From NCBI GenBank assembly GCA_023387735.1, contig JAEWHP010000044.1:124001-188000 (forward strand): 64,000 nt of DNA. The letters run 5' to 3'. Below, in pieces: positions 44,249 through 53,538 of this stretch. The translations under genes and the position numbers were made by a program. The notes below the pieces were generated by a model. It had not been told where the DNA came from. It did not search any database and worked only from the letters and a program-made list of their open reading frames with translations. Positions within the stretch are counted from its first letter, which is position 1. Each line of letters begins with the position of its first letter. Origin of the DNA: Pseudomonadota bacterium. GTDB lineage: Bacteria; Pseudomonadota; Alphaproteobacteria; Rhizobiales; Xanthobacteraceae.

Positions 44249-45649
44249 TCAGACCACCGGCTTCACGCCCGGCAGAGCCGTTACCAGATCGCGAAACTTG
44301 GTGCCGCGGATTTCGAAGTTGCGGTACTGGTCGAAAGAGGCGCAGGCGGGCGACAGCAGCACTACGGGATCGGCAAGTCCTGAGGCTTCGGCATCACGCG
44401 CCGCGTTGGCAACCGCGACATCGAGCGTCTCGGAGATCTCGTGGGCTACGCGTTCGCCGAGCGTACCGGAAAATTCCTGTGCGGCCTCGCCGATCAGGTA
44501 GGCTTTGCGGATGCGTGGAAAATATTCGGTGAGCCCGGTGATGCCGCCCTGCTTCGGCTTGCCGCCGGCGATCCAGAAGATCTCGCCGAAAGACGACAGC
44601 GCATGCGCGGCGGCGTCGGCATTGGTGCCCTTGGAATCGTTGACGAACAGCACGTTGCCGCGGCGGCCGACCTGCTCCATGCGGTGCGCGAGACCCGGAA
44701 AGCTGCGCAAACCGTTTTGCAGTGTTTCAGCGGAGATTTCCATCGCCAGCGCGCAAGCCGCCGCGCACGCGGCGTTCTGCGCATTGTGCAGGCCGCGGAG
44801 CGAGCCGATGCCGCCCAGCCTTGCGATTTCGCGGCGCGCGCCGCCGGAGGCCTGCACGATGGTTTCGCGCTCGACGTAGATACCGTCCGGCAGCGGGTTC
44901 TTCACCGAGATGCGCACCACGCGCTTGCCCGCCTGATCGAGCCGGTCAGCGATGTTGCGGCACCAGCCGTCATCGACACCGACGATCGACGTGCCCTGCG
45001 GCTGCACGCCGGCGACCAGCCGCGCCTTTACCGCCGCATAATGCTCCAGCGTGCCGTGGCGATCGATATGGTCTTCGCTGACGTTGAGCAGGATGCCGAC
45101 CGACGGATCGAGCGAAGGCGCAAGATCGATCTGGTAAGACGACATCTCGACCACGTGCACCCGCCCCATCCGCGGTGGCTCCAGCGACAGGATCGCAGTG
45201 CCGATGTTGCCGCCCATCTGGGTGTCGTAGCCGGCCACCTTCATCAAATGAGCGATCAGCGCGGTCGTTGTCGACTTGCCGTTGGTGCCGGTGATAGCGA
45301 CGAACGGCGCGTCCGGGGCGTGGCGACGCCGCTCGCGGCAGAACAACTCGATATCGCCGATCACCTCGACGCCGGCTTGTTGCGCCATCAGTACCGACCA
45401 GTGCGGCGCCGGATGGGTGAGCGGCGCGCCGGGCGTCAGGACCAGGGCCGAAAAATTCGCCCACGATACGGTACGCAGATCGGCGGTGGTAAAACCGGCC
45501 TGCGCCGCTTTGGCGATGTTGTCGGTGCTGTCGTCGCCGGCGACCACCTCCGCACCGCCGGCCTTCAGGGCGTGGCAGCTCGCGAGGCCCGAGCCGCCGA
45601 GGCCGAACACGGCGACCGTTTTTCCTGCGAAGGAGGTGACGGGGATCAT
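44249..45649 (-). CDS. murD: UDP-N-acetylmuramoylalanine--D-glutamate ligase MurD
   Basis: 466 residues. Adds D-Glu to UDP-MurNAc-L-Ala. N-terminal VAVFGLGGSGLASCHALKAG, ATP loop VAITGTNGKSTTTALIAHLM, central LNVSEDHIDRHGTLEHYAAV and C-terminal VNDSKGTNADAAAHALSSF. All domains are complete. Followed on the operon strand by the toxin-like cassette; preceded by a family-1 repeat. Confidence 0.97.
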   Translation of the reverse strand: MIPVTSFAGKTVAVFGLGGSGLASCHALKAGGAEVVAGDDSTDNIAKAAQAGFTTADLRTVSWANFSALVLTPGAPLTHPAPHWSVLMAQQAGVEVIGDIELFCRERRRHAPDAPFVAITGTNGKSTTTALIAHLMKVAGYDTQMGGNIGTAILSLEPPRMGRVHVVEMSSYQIDLAPSLDPSVGILLNVSEDHIDRHGTLEHYAAVKARLVAGVQPQGTSIVGVDDGWCRNIADRLDQAGKRVVRISVKNPLPDGIYVERETIVQASGGARREIARLGGIGSLRGLHNAQNAACAAACALAMEISAETLQNGLRSFPGLAHRMEQVGRRGNVLFVNDSKGTNADAAAHALSSFGEIFWIAGGKPKQGGITGLTEYFPRIRKAYLIGEAAQEFSGTLGERVAHEISETLDVAVANAARDAEASGLADPVVLLSPACASFDQYRNFEIRGTKFRDLVTALPGVKPVV

Positions 45650-45662
45650 CGACTCTCAACCC

Positions 45663-45741
45663 GTCATTCCGGGGCGTGCGAAGCACGAACCCGGAATCTC
45701 GAGATTCCGGGTTCGATGCTGACGCATCGCCCCGGAATGAC
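45663..45741. repeat. Family-1 palindromic element between mraY and murD
   Basis: 79 bases: side hairpins CGTGCGAAGCACG and CGATGCTGACGCATCG around CCGGAATCTCGAGATTCCGG. It starts 13 bases from the murD start. Confidence 0.97.
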
Positions 45742-45762
45742 CGTTACAAAGCTCCATTCCCA

Positions 45763-46869
45763 TCACCGCAGCTTCAGCGTGGAGAGGCCGATGAGCGCCA
45801 GCATCACCGAGATGATCCAGAACCGGATCACGATCTGCGGCTCGGTCCAGCCCTTCTGCTCGAAATGATGATGCAACGGCGCCATCCGGAACACGCGTTT
45901 TCCCGTCAGCTTGAACGACGCCACCTGCACGATCACGGAGACGGCTTCCAGCACGAACAACCCGCCGATCACGGCGAGCACGATCTCGTGCTTCACCGCC
46001 ACGGCCGTCGCGCCCAGCATGCCGCCGAGCGCGAGCGAGCCGGTATCGCCCATGAAGATTGAGGCCGGCGGCGCGTTGAACCAGAGAAATCCCAACCCCG
46101 CGCCGAGCACCGCGCCACAGAGCACCGCGAGTTCGCCGGTGCCGGCGACATAGCGGATCTGCAGATAGTCCGAGAACACCGCGTTGCCGGTCAGGTACGA
46201 GATCATACCAAAACTTGCGGCCGCGATCATGACCGGCACGATCGCGAGTCCATCGAGGCCGTCGGTCAGGTTCACCGCGTTGCCGGCGCCGACGATGACG
46301 AACGCGCCGAAGATCACGAAGAACCAGCCGAAATTGAACACCATGTCCTTCAGGAAGGGTATCGCCAGCGAGGTCGAGGTGGCGTCGCGGCCGAGCCGGA
46401 CCAGCGCGTAGCAGGCGGCGAGCGCAATGATGCCTTCGATCAGAAGCCTCAGCTTGCCGGCGAAGCCGCTGTGCGACTGCTTCGTCACCTTCAGATAGTC
46501 ATCGTAGAATCCGACAAAGCCGAAGCCGAGCGTCACGGCAAGCACGATCCAGACATAGGGGTTGAGCGGATTGGCCCAGAGCAGCGTGGAGACCACGAGG
46601 CCCGACAGGATCATCAGGCCGCCCATCGTCGGCGTGCCCTTCTTGGAGATCAGATGCGACTGCGGCCCGTCGGTGCGGATCGGCTGGCCCTTGCCCTGCC
46701 GAAGCCGCAGATGGTCGATGATCCAGGGCCCAAACAGGAACACGAACAGCGCGCCCGTCACCATCGCACCGCCGGTGCGGAAGGTGATGTAGCGAAACAC
46801 GTTGAAGAAGCCGCGGAAGATGCCAAAACCGGGGACGGTATTGGAAAGCTCGATCAGCCAGTAAAACAT
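45763..46869 (-). CDS. mraY: Phospho-MurNAc-pentapeptide transferase MraY
   Basis: 368 residues, ten membrane helices. Makes lipid I by joining UDP-MurNAc-pentapeptide to undecaprenyl phosphate. Signatures: GFYDDYLKVTKQSHSGFAGK, NAVNLTDGLDGLAIVPVM, FMGDTGSLALGGML and the triple-His region PLHHHFEQKGWTEPQIVIRF. Upstream lies a 178-base spacer after murF without a gene. Confidence 0.97.
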   Translation of the reverse strand: MFYWLIELSNTVPGFGIFRGFFNVFRYITFRTGGAMVTGALFVFLFGPWIIDHLRLRQGKGQPIRTDGPQSHLISKKGTPTMGGLMILSGLVVSTLLWANPLNPYVWIVLAVTLGFGFVGFYDDYLKVTKQSHSGFAGKLRLLIEGIIALAACYALVRLGRDATSTSLAIPFLKDMVFNFGWFFVIFGAFVIVGAGNAVNLTDGLDGLAIVPVMIAAASFGMISYLTGNAVFSDYLQIRYVAGTGELAVLCGAVLGAGLGFLWFNAPPASIFMGDTGSLALGGMLGATAVAVKHEIVLAVIGGLFVLEAVSVIVQVASFKLTGKRVFRMAPLHHHFEQKGWTEPQIVIRFWIISVMLALIGLSTLKLR

Positions 46870-47047
46870 TCAGTAGGCCCTATCACGCGGCTTGGTTGCG
46901 CCGTCTTTGGCGGGAAGCATTCCCCGAACGGCTTCGTTCCGGGAAAGCCTTGATAGTCGTTTTCATCCTCAAACCAAGCAAATCTTGGTCATCGACGGGG
47001 ATTGACGAATCGCCTTGCGACAACAACGGGTCGGCAACGTCGGCAGT

Positions 47048-48430
47048 TTACGCCTTTGCCTGCAAGGCGGCCAGCAGCCTTGGCACAAACTTGTTGACCC
47101 AGAACATCTTTTTGCTGCCCTTGACCACCACGACGTCCCCGCCTCTGAGCAAGGCAGCGACCTCCCGGGGGTCGAGCGTGGCGGGGTCGTCGTGCCAGCC
47201 CAGCGCCCGCTCCGCGGGCACCAGATCATAGAGATGGCGCATCAGCGGACCGACGCAGTAGACGCCATCGATGCCGGGCAGATCGCCGGCGAGCCTGGTG
47301 TGATAGGCGGGCGCATCGGCGCCCAGTTCCAGCATGTCGCCGAGAATGGCGATGCGCCGACCGGCTTTCACCGGCCGCGCCTTCAGGCTGCCCAGCGCCG
47401 CCACCATGCTCGCCGGGTTGCCGTTGAAGCTGTCGTCGATCACGGTGACGCCGCTGGCCGTCTGCTCGACGCCGCGTCCTGTCATGATGCCTACATGGGC
47501 CAGTTCTTTCGCCAACGCCGCGGCATCGAGATCGGCGGCATATATAGAGGCCAGCGCCGCCAGCGCATTCTGCAGCCGGTGCGGGGCGCCCGGCGTCAGG
47601 CCGAACGCGATCTGCTTGCCCTTCACTTCAGCGACGACATCCCAGCTCTCGCCCTGCGGCGCATGCTTCAGCTCTCGCACCTCGGCGCCCTCGCCGAAGC
47701 GGATGATCTTGCCGTTCCATTCCGGCGCCTCGACATCCGTCGGCAACACCAGCACGCCGCCCTGCGGCAGCCCTTGTGCGATGCTCATCTTCTCGCGGCG
47801 GATCGCCTCCAGACTGCCGAGCTTCTCAAGGTGCACCGGCTGCACGTTGACTACCAATGCCACGGTCGGCTTCGTCAGTTCGCTCAGCCGCGCGATTTCG
47901 CCGGTCTGGTTCATGCCCATCTCGACGACCCACGCGCTTGCATACGGACTGGCATTGCACAGCGTCAGCGGCACGCCCCAGAAGTTGTTGAAGCTGCTGG
48001 GGCTCGCATAGGCGTTCGGGTAAGCGGCGAGGAATTCCTTGGTGCTGGTCTTGCCGGCGCTGCCGGTCAGACCGATCACCGGGCCGTCGAAGCGCGCGCG
48101 GGCGGCGCGCGCGAGCCGCCACAGCCCGTCGATCAGCGTGTCCTTTACGATGAGTTGGGGAACGCTGATGCCGTCGATGCGATGCGGAACGATCATCGCC
48201 ACCGCGCCGGCAGCTTCTGCCTTGTCGGCGAATTCCCAGCCGTCGCGCGCGCTGGCGAAACTGGAGATGAAGCCGCCGCTCGGCGTGCCGCTCAACGCCA
48301 CGAACAAACATCCCGGCTTCACAAGGCGGCTGTCCTGCGTGACGAAATCGATCGGCGTGTCCGGATATTCGCCGGAAAGCCCGAGGGCGCGCGCGACTTC
48401 GGCAATCGTCCACAACGGAACAGAGCTCAT
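47048..48430 (-). CDS. murF: UDP-MurNAc-tripeptide--D-Ala-D-Ala ligase MurF
   Basis: 460 residues. Adds D-Ala-D-Ala made by Ddl. N-terminal FVTQDSRLVKPGCLFVALSG (substrate domain), ATP loop VIGLTGSAGKTSTKEFLAAY, VEMGMNQTGEIARLSELTKP and C-terminal VIDDSFNGNPASMVAALGSL. The first base overlap with murE (four bases) shows coupling. Confidence 0.96.
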   Translation of the reverse strand: MSSVPLWTIAEVARALGLSGEYPDTPIDFVTQDSRLVKPGCLFVALSGTPSGGFISSFASARDGWEFADKAEAAGAVAMIVPHRIDGISVPQLIVKDTLIDGLWRLARAARARFDGPVIGLTGSAGKTSTKEFLAAYPNAYASPSSFNNFWGVPLTLCNASPYASAWVVEMGMNQTGEIARLSELTKPTVALVVNVQPVHLEKLGSLEAIRREKMSIAQGLPQGGVLVLPTDVEAPEWNGKIIRFGEGAEVRELKHAPQGESWDVVAEVKGKQIAFGLTPGAPHRLQNALAALASIYAADLDAAALAKELAHVGIMTGRGVEQTASGVTVIDDSFNGNPASMVAALGSLKARPVKAGRRIAILGDMLELGADAPAYHTRLAGDLPGIDGVYCVGPLMRHLYDLVPAERALGWHDDPATLDPREVAALLRGGDVVVVKGSKKMFWVNKFVPRLLAALQAKA

Positions 48431-49887
48431 GCCACCCTCGCTGCCAGCGCGGCTGCGACCGCCTCGTGATCGCTGAACGGCAGCACCTTGTCGCCGACGA
48501 TCTGCCCGGTCTCGTGCCCCTTGCCGGCGATCAGCAGTACATCGCCCGGCTGCAGCGCCGAGATCCCCGCGCGTATCGCCTCGGTGCGATCGCCAATGTC
48601 CGTTGCATTCTTCGCAGCGGCGAGAATCTCGGCGCGAATGGTTGCGGAATTCTCGCTACGCGGGTTGTCATCAGTGACAATGACATGATCGGCATTGTCG
48701 GTCGCGATGGCGCCCATCAATGGCCGCTTGCCGGCGTCGCGATCGCCGCCGGCGCCGAAGATCACGACGAGCTTGCGTTTGGCGTAGGGCCGCAGCGCCT
48801 GCAGCGCCTTTGCCAGTGCGTCCGGCTTGTGGGCGTAGTCGACGAAGATCGGCGCGCCGTTGTGTTCGCCGACCCGTTCGAGCCGGCCCTTGGCGCCTTC
48901 GAGATGTTCGAGCGCGGCAAATACCTCGTCAGGCTCGCTGCCGGTGCCGATCGCGAGCCCCGCAGCAACGAGTGAATTCTCGATCTGGAATTCACCGACC
49001 AGCGGCAGCTTGACCGTGTAATGCCGCCCGCGGGTTTCCAAGTCAAGATTCTGCGCAAATCCCTCGACACCAACGCCGACGAGACGGATGCCTTCCCCGT
49101 CCCCATCTGCGTTGTGGCCGACTGCGACGATCCGCAAGCCCCGCGCCCGCGCCGCCTCGATCACCTGCGGCGAGCAATCATGGTCGGCCGAGATCACGGC
49201 TGCGCCGCCGGGGGCGACGAGATCGCGGAACAGCCGCAGCTTGGCGGCGAGGTAATGCGCGACATCAGGATGATAATCCATGTGGTCGCGCGAAAGGTTG
49301 GTGAAGCCGCCGGCGGCGACGCGCACGCCGTCGAGCCTGAACTGGTCGAGGCCGTGCGAGGACGCCTCGAAGGCCAGATGCGTCACGCCATCGCCGGCGA
49401 TCTCGTCGAGCTGCCGGTGCAGCGCGATCGGATCCGGCGTCGTCAGCGAGCCATAGACCGTGCGCTTCGGCGAAACCAGCCCGATGGTGCCGATGCTGGC
49501 GGAGACATGCCCGAGCCGCTCCCAGATCTGGCGCGTGAACGCTGCGACCGACGTCTTGCCGCTGGTGCCGGTCACGGCCGCAATCGTCGCGGGCTGGCGC
49601 GGGTAGAAACGGGCCGCCGCGCGCGCCAGCGCAAGGCGCGGGTTCGGCGTGACGACAAAGGGCACGCGGCTATCGCCTTGCGATGCGCGATCGCTGGCCA
49701 CCGCAACGGCGCCCGCAGCAATCGCGGCGTCGATGAAGCGCGAACCGTCGGTCTTGCTGCCAGCCAGCGCAAAGAACAGGTCGCCCGGCCTGACGGCGCG
49801 GCTGTCCACCGCAAGGCCGCGCACTTCGACAGCTTCCGCGCGCGGTTCGATCGCAGCGTCATCGCTGAAGAGGTCGCGAAGTTTCAT
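48427..49887 (-). CDS. murE: UDP-MurNAc-dipeptide--meso-DAP ligase MurE
   Basis: 486 residues. VDSRAVRPGDLFFALAGSKT at the N-terminus, ATP loop AAVTGTSGKTSVAAFTRQIW, THLAFEASSHGLDQFRLDGV, and in the C-terminal domain the DNPR motif (VIVTDDNPRSENSATI), which specifies meso-diaminopimelate rather than lysine. GKGHETGQIVGDKVLPFSDH ends the protein. Overlaps murF by four bases; 45 bases after ftsI. Confidence 0.97.
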   Translation of the reverse strand: MKLRDLFSDDAAIEPRAEAVEVRGLAVDSRAVRPGDLFFALAGSKTDGSRFIDAAIAAGAVAVASDRASQGDSRVPFVVTPNPRLALARAAARFYPRQPATIAAVTGTSGKTSVAAFTRQIWERLGHVSASIGTIGLVSPKRTVYGSLTTPDPIALHRQLDEIAGDGVTHLAFEASSHGLDQFRLDGVRVAAGGFTNLSRDHMDYHPDVAHYLAAKLRLFRDLVAPGGAAVISADHDCSPQVIEAARARGLRIVAVGHNADGDGEGIRLVGVGVEGFAQNLDLETRGRHYTVKLPLVGEFQIENSLVAAGLAIGTGSEPDEVFAALEHLEGAKGRLERVGEHNGAPIFVDYAHKPDALAKALQALRPYAKRKLVVIFGAGGDRDAGKRPLMGAIATDNADHVIVTDDNPRSENSATIRAEILAAAKNATDIGDRTEAIRAGISALQPGDVLLIAGKGHETGQIVGDKVLPFSDHEAVAAALAARVA

Positions 49888-49932
49888 GTTCTTCCAGTCC
49901 GGCCCGCGCAGCTCGGCGCGGGTACCTACGCC

Positions 49933-51681
49933 TTACTGGGTTGTCCTCGATGCCGCAAGAATAAGGCGCTCGGACGGCGGCAGGTCGAAACGCGGCTCGA
50001 TGCCCAGCAACGGTCCGATGCGGGCGATGACCTTGCCGCCGGTCGGCACCGCGTTCCAGCCGGAGGTAATGAAGCCGTGGGTCTCCGGCAACGCCTTCGG
50101 CTCGTCGAGCATGATCAGGAGCTGATACTGCGGATTGTCGGCCGGAAGGATGGCAGTGAACGAATTCAGCACCTGCTTCTTCGAATAGCGCCCATTGACG
50201 ACCTTTTCCGAGGTGCCGGTCTTGCCGCCGATGTAATAGCCCTTCACGTCGGCCTTCTTGGCGGTTCCGACCTCGGCGTTCAGCCGCATCAGATAGCGCA
50301 TCTTGTCGGAGGTATCCGTCCTCAGCACCTTCTTGGCGATGGCCCTCGCCTCTTCTTCCGACCGCTTCAGGAACGTCGGCGGAATCAGAAGGCCGCCATT
50401 GATGCAGGCGTTGATACCCATCACCGCCTGCAGCGGCGCCACCGCGATGCCGTGGCCGAACGACGCCGTGATGGTGTTGAGCTCGCCCCAGCGTTTCGGC
50501 ACGATCGGCGACGCGCTCTCGGGCAGCTCGGTGCGCAGCCTGTCCATCTGGCCGAGCTTCTTCAGGAACGCCTTGTGCGCCTCGACGCCCTGTGCCAGCG
50601 CGATCTTGGCGGCGCCGACGTTGGATGAGAAGGTGAACACTTCCGCCAGCGTGATGTTGCGGCCGACCGGATGGGTGTCGTGAATGGTGAACTTGCCGAA
50701 TTTCAGCGCGCCGCGGCCGTCATATAAAGTGTTGAGGTTGGCCTTGCCGGAATCCAGCGCCATCGCCAGCGTCAGCGCCTTGAAGGTCGAGCCCATTTCG
50801 AACACGCCCGTGGTCAGGCGGTTGATGCGATCGGGATCGTGCGCTTCCTTCGGATTGTTCGGATCGAAATCCGGCAGCGACACCAGCGCCACGATCTCGC
50901 CGGTCCTGACGTTGGAAACGAGACCCGATGCGGCCTTGGCCTTGTACTTCTCCTTTGCCTTCATCAATTCGTCGCGCAACGCGTGCTCGACGCGAAGGTC
51001 GATCGACAGTTCCACCGGCTTTTGCAGCCGATCGGTGGCGAAGCCTGCGCGGTGCAGATCGGCCAGACCGTTATTGTCCAGCCATTTCTCCATCCCGGCG
51101 ATGCCCTGGTTGTCGATATTGACGAGGCCGATCAGGTGCGCGACCGAGGCGCCGGTCGGATAGACGCGCTTGTTCTCGCGCAGGAAGCCGATGCCGGGAA
51201 TGCCGAGCTTGTGGATGTTCTGCTGCTGCTTCGGCGTGATCTCGCGCTTCAGCCAGACAAAGCCCTTGCGCGACGACAGCCGCGTGCGTGCCTCCGCCTC
51301 GTCGAGGTCCGGCAGCGCCGCGGTCAACAGTTCGATCGCCTCGTCCTTGTCGATGATGCGCCTGGGCTCACCGAACAGGCTCGGGCTCTTGACGTCGGTG
51401 GCGAGCACCGTGCCGTTGCGGTCGACGATATCGGGGCGCGCGGTCGCGATCGCGTCCTGCGACGCGGTGCGGCGCGCGCCGTGACCGTCGGCGCCGACCG
51501 CGAACATCACCAGGCGTCCGGCCAGCACGGCATAGACGACGGCGAACGCCAGGATCGCGAGCCCTACCCGCGCCCGCGCCTTCTCGGCACGATCGACATT
51601 GCGCCCGTAGAGCAGGCTGCGGATCAGCCGCTGCCGCCACGGCTCGACGGGCCTTCCGGTTGCGCGTACCCGCTCGGTCAT
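49933..51681 (-). CDS. ftsI: Septal penicillin-binding protein FtsI (PBP3)
   Basis: 582 residues. Septal transpeptidase working with FtsW. One N-terminal membrane helix (about 40-62), the pedestal domain with IVDRNGTVLATDVKS, then the transpeptidase: active Ser298 and Lys301 in EMGSTFK, the SxN motif in TFSSNVGAAKIAL and KTG in YIGGKTGTSEKVVNGRY. Its start overlaps the ftsL stop by four bases. Confidence 0.97.
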   Translation of the reverse strand: MTERVRATGRPVEPWRQRLIRSLLYGRNVDRAEKARARVGLAILAFAVVYAVLAGRLVMFAVGADGHGARRTASQDAIATARPDIVDRNGTVLATDVKSPSLFGEPRRIIDKDEAIELLTAALPDLDEAEARTRLSSRKGFVWLKREITPKQQQNIHKLGIPGIGFLRENKRVYPTGASVAHLIGLVNIDNQGIAGMEKWLDNNGLADLHRAGFATDRLQKPVELSIDLRVEHALRDELMKAKEKYKAKAASGLVSNVRTGEIVALVSLPDFDPNNPKEAHDPDRINRLTTGVFEMGSTFKALTLAMALDSGKANLNTLYDGRGALKFGKFTIHDTHPVGRNITLAEVFTFSSNVGAAKIALAQGVEAHKAFLKKLGQMDRLRTELPESASPIVPKRWGELNTITASFGHGIAVAPLQAVMGINACINGGLLIPPTFLKRSEEEARAIAKKVLRTDTSDKMRYLMRLNAEVGTAKKADVKGYYIGGKTGTSEKVVNGRYSKKQVLNSFTAILPADNPQYQLLIMLDEPKALPETHGFITSGWNAVPTGGKVIARIGPLLGIEPRFDLPPSERLILAASRTTQ

Positions 51682-52070
51682 CGCTGACCTCCCGGTGCCG
51701 GAACCGAGCCGGTAACGGACGATGCTTCCGCAGCCGCCTCGATGGTGTCGATCATCGATCCGATCGGATCGGCAGCGCCAGGCCGTGCAAAGCTCGGCGG
51801 CCGCTCCGGCAGGTTCTTGAGCTGGTCATACTGAGCGGCATTCAGCGGCTTCAACCCGAGATGGCGCTCAGCGAGGCCCTGCAGCCTGAGCGGCGCATCG
51901 AGCCTGGCCCATTCGGCGCGAAGGGCCGCGATGGCGTCGCGCTGCTCGCGGATCTCGGCGTTGAGCCGCAGCACGCGCTCGACGCGCGCGGTCGATTCCA
52001 TCTTGATGCGGTAGACATAGGCGGCGGCAAAAATCAGCGCGCCGATGACGAGGAGGTGGATGATCCGCAT
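51678..52070 (-). CDS. ftsL: Cell division protein FtsL
   Basis: 130 residues. Short cytoplasmic start, one membrane helix (IHLLVIGALIFAAAYVYRI), then a coiled coil (RVERVLRLNAEIREQRDAI) and a conserved GLAERHLGLKPLNAAQYDQL segment before a variable Pro/Ala-rich tail. It links FtsQ/B to the FtsW-FtsI synthase. Identified by size, topology and position between rsmH and ftsI. Confidence 0.92.
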   Translation of the reverse strand: MRIIHLLVIGALIFAAAYVYRIKMESTARVERVLRLNAEIREQRDAIAALRAEWARLDAPLRLQGLAERHLGLKPLNAAQYDQLKNLPERPPSFARPGAADPIGSMIDTIEAAAEASSVTGSVPAPGGQR

Positions 52071-52073
52071 GGC

Positions 52074-53069
52074 TCAGCCCCCCCGCAACACGTCGGCGAG
52101 GACGGGCCAATTCGGCAGGCTGCCTGCGGCATGCGCCGGCGCTGCGGTGCGCTCGGCGGCGCGCAGCTTTGCCGAACGGGCGCGCGGGTTGGCTGATACC
52201 TCCGCATCGCCGGGGGTAATCGGCCGCTTGGTCAGGATCTGAAAGCTCGGCGCGGCCTGCGCCAGTTCGGGCAGATGCCGCGAACCGCCGCCGGACTTGC
52301 CGCGCGCGTTGAGGAAATCCTTGACGATGCGGTCTTCCAGCGAATGGAACGACACCACGACCAGCCGCCCGCCGGGCTTCAGCACGCGCTCGGCCGCCGC
52401 CAGCGCCAGGTGCAGCTCATCGAGTTCCGCGTTGACGAAGATCCGCAAGCCCTGGAACGTCCGCGTCGCCGGATGAATTTCGTTCGGCTTGGCGTGAACC
52501 ACCTTTGCGACGATATCGGCCAGCTGCTTCGTCGTCGTGATCGGCGCTTCCTTGCGCGCCGCCACGATGGCGCGCGCGACCGCACGGGAGTGACGCTCCT
52601 CGCCGAAGATATAGATGATGTTGGCGAGATCGGCCTCGGAGGCCCTGGCGACGACATCGGCCGCCGTCGGGCCGTCATGCCCCATCCGCATGTCGAGCGG
52701 TCCGCCGAGCCGGAACGAGAAGCCGCGCTCGGCCTCGTCGAGCTGCATCGAGGAAACGCCGACATCCATCACCACGCCGTCGACGGCGGGAGCCGCTTCC
52801 GCGGCGCAGACCTTGGCGAGGTTGGAGAAGCGGTCCTCGACCAGGGTCAGCCGGCCGTCCGACCGCTCGACCAGGTCGAACCCGCCCATGATCGCCGAGC
52901 GGTCGCGGTCGATGCCGATGACGCGGGTTCCCGCGATCTCGAGGATGGCGCGGCTATAGCCGCCGGCGCCGAAGGTCGCATCGACATAGATGCCGCCGTC
53001 GCGGGGCGCGAGCAGTTCAACCGCCTCGCGGCCGAGAACGGAAATATGACGTGGCGCGGCCGGGCTCAT
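52074..53069 (-). CDS. rsmH: 16S rRNA m4C1402 methyltransferase RsmH (MraW)
   Basis: 331 residues. Methylates N4 of C1402 in 16S rRNA. N-terminal HISVLGREAVELLAPRDGG, SAM motif YVDATFGAGGYSRAILE, VMDVGVSSMQLDEAERGFSF and VVVSFHSLEDRIVKDFLNAR are diagnostic. I chose ATG 53069 since the family begins just before HISVL; the frame is open to 53288 without conserved sequence. It is the first gene of the cluster seen here; no mraZ lies in front of it. Confidence 0.96.
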   Translation of the reverse strand: MSPAAPRHISVLGREAVELLAPRDGGIYVDATFGAGGYSRAILEIAGTRVIGIDRDRSAIMGGFDLVERSDGRLTLVEDRFSNLAKVCAAEAAPAVDGVVMDVGVSSMQLDEAERGFSFRLGGPLDMRMGHDGPTAADVVARASEADLANIIYIFGEERHSRAVARAIVAARKEAPITTTKQLADIVAKVVHAKPNEIHPATRTFQGLRIFVNAELDELHLALAAAERVLKPGGRLVVVSFHSLEDRIVKDFLNARGKSGGGSRHLPELAQAAPSFQILTKRPITPGDAEVSANPRARSAKLRAAERTAAPAHAAGSLPNWPVLADVLRGG

Positions 53070-53538
53070 GCGCGGGCCCCTGGCGATTTCCAGCGTGCTA
53101 ACTCGAAGATGGACGCGAACGGGCCCATTGCGCCTCAAATCTCTGCGCTTCGCCGGGCTTTTCCGGCCAAAAGGCCGCAAGACGCGAATACCATCTCGCG
53201 TCCGGCCAGGCATCCCCTGTTTCCCCGACGGAATTTGCTGGGCTGCCATGACATACTGAACGCGAAAGAGGGCCTCGGCCGTCCCCATACCCGGTTCGGC
53301 TCTTCATCCCTCAGTAACGGCGTTTAGCGTTAAGAAACGGTTGATGGAAGGCCGCGGGCTTTCGGCCCTCTCAAGGCCGTGCGGTGGTGCCTCCCGCACA
53401 CAGTCCGTCAAAATGCTGGGTGGAACCCGCCGGCCCGGATTGCGCCGGGCTGCAGGAGGAATAGTAACAGCAGTGTTGCGCAAGACCTTGTTGCGTAAGA
53501 CGTCATTGCCGTTCTCCTGCCCCGATTGAGTTCAAGAA
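53070..53538. promoter_or_regulatory. Divergent spacer, likely dcw operon promoter region
   Basis: 469 bases between rsmH and the plus-strand amidase. No credible gene: mraZ, often first in dcw clusters, is not here. A near-direct repeat GTTGCGCAAGAC/GTTGCGTAAGAC lies at about 53474 and 53489, and GGAGGAATAG at about 53455 resembles a ribosome site but has no following gene. Probably carries the promoters of both neighbours. Confidence 0.5.
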
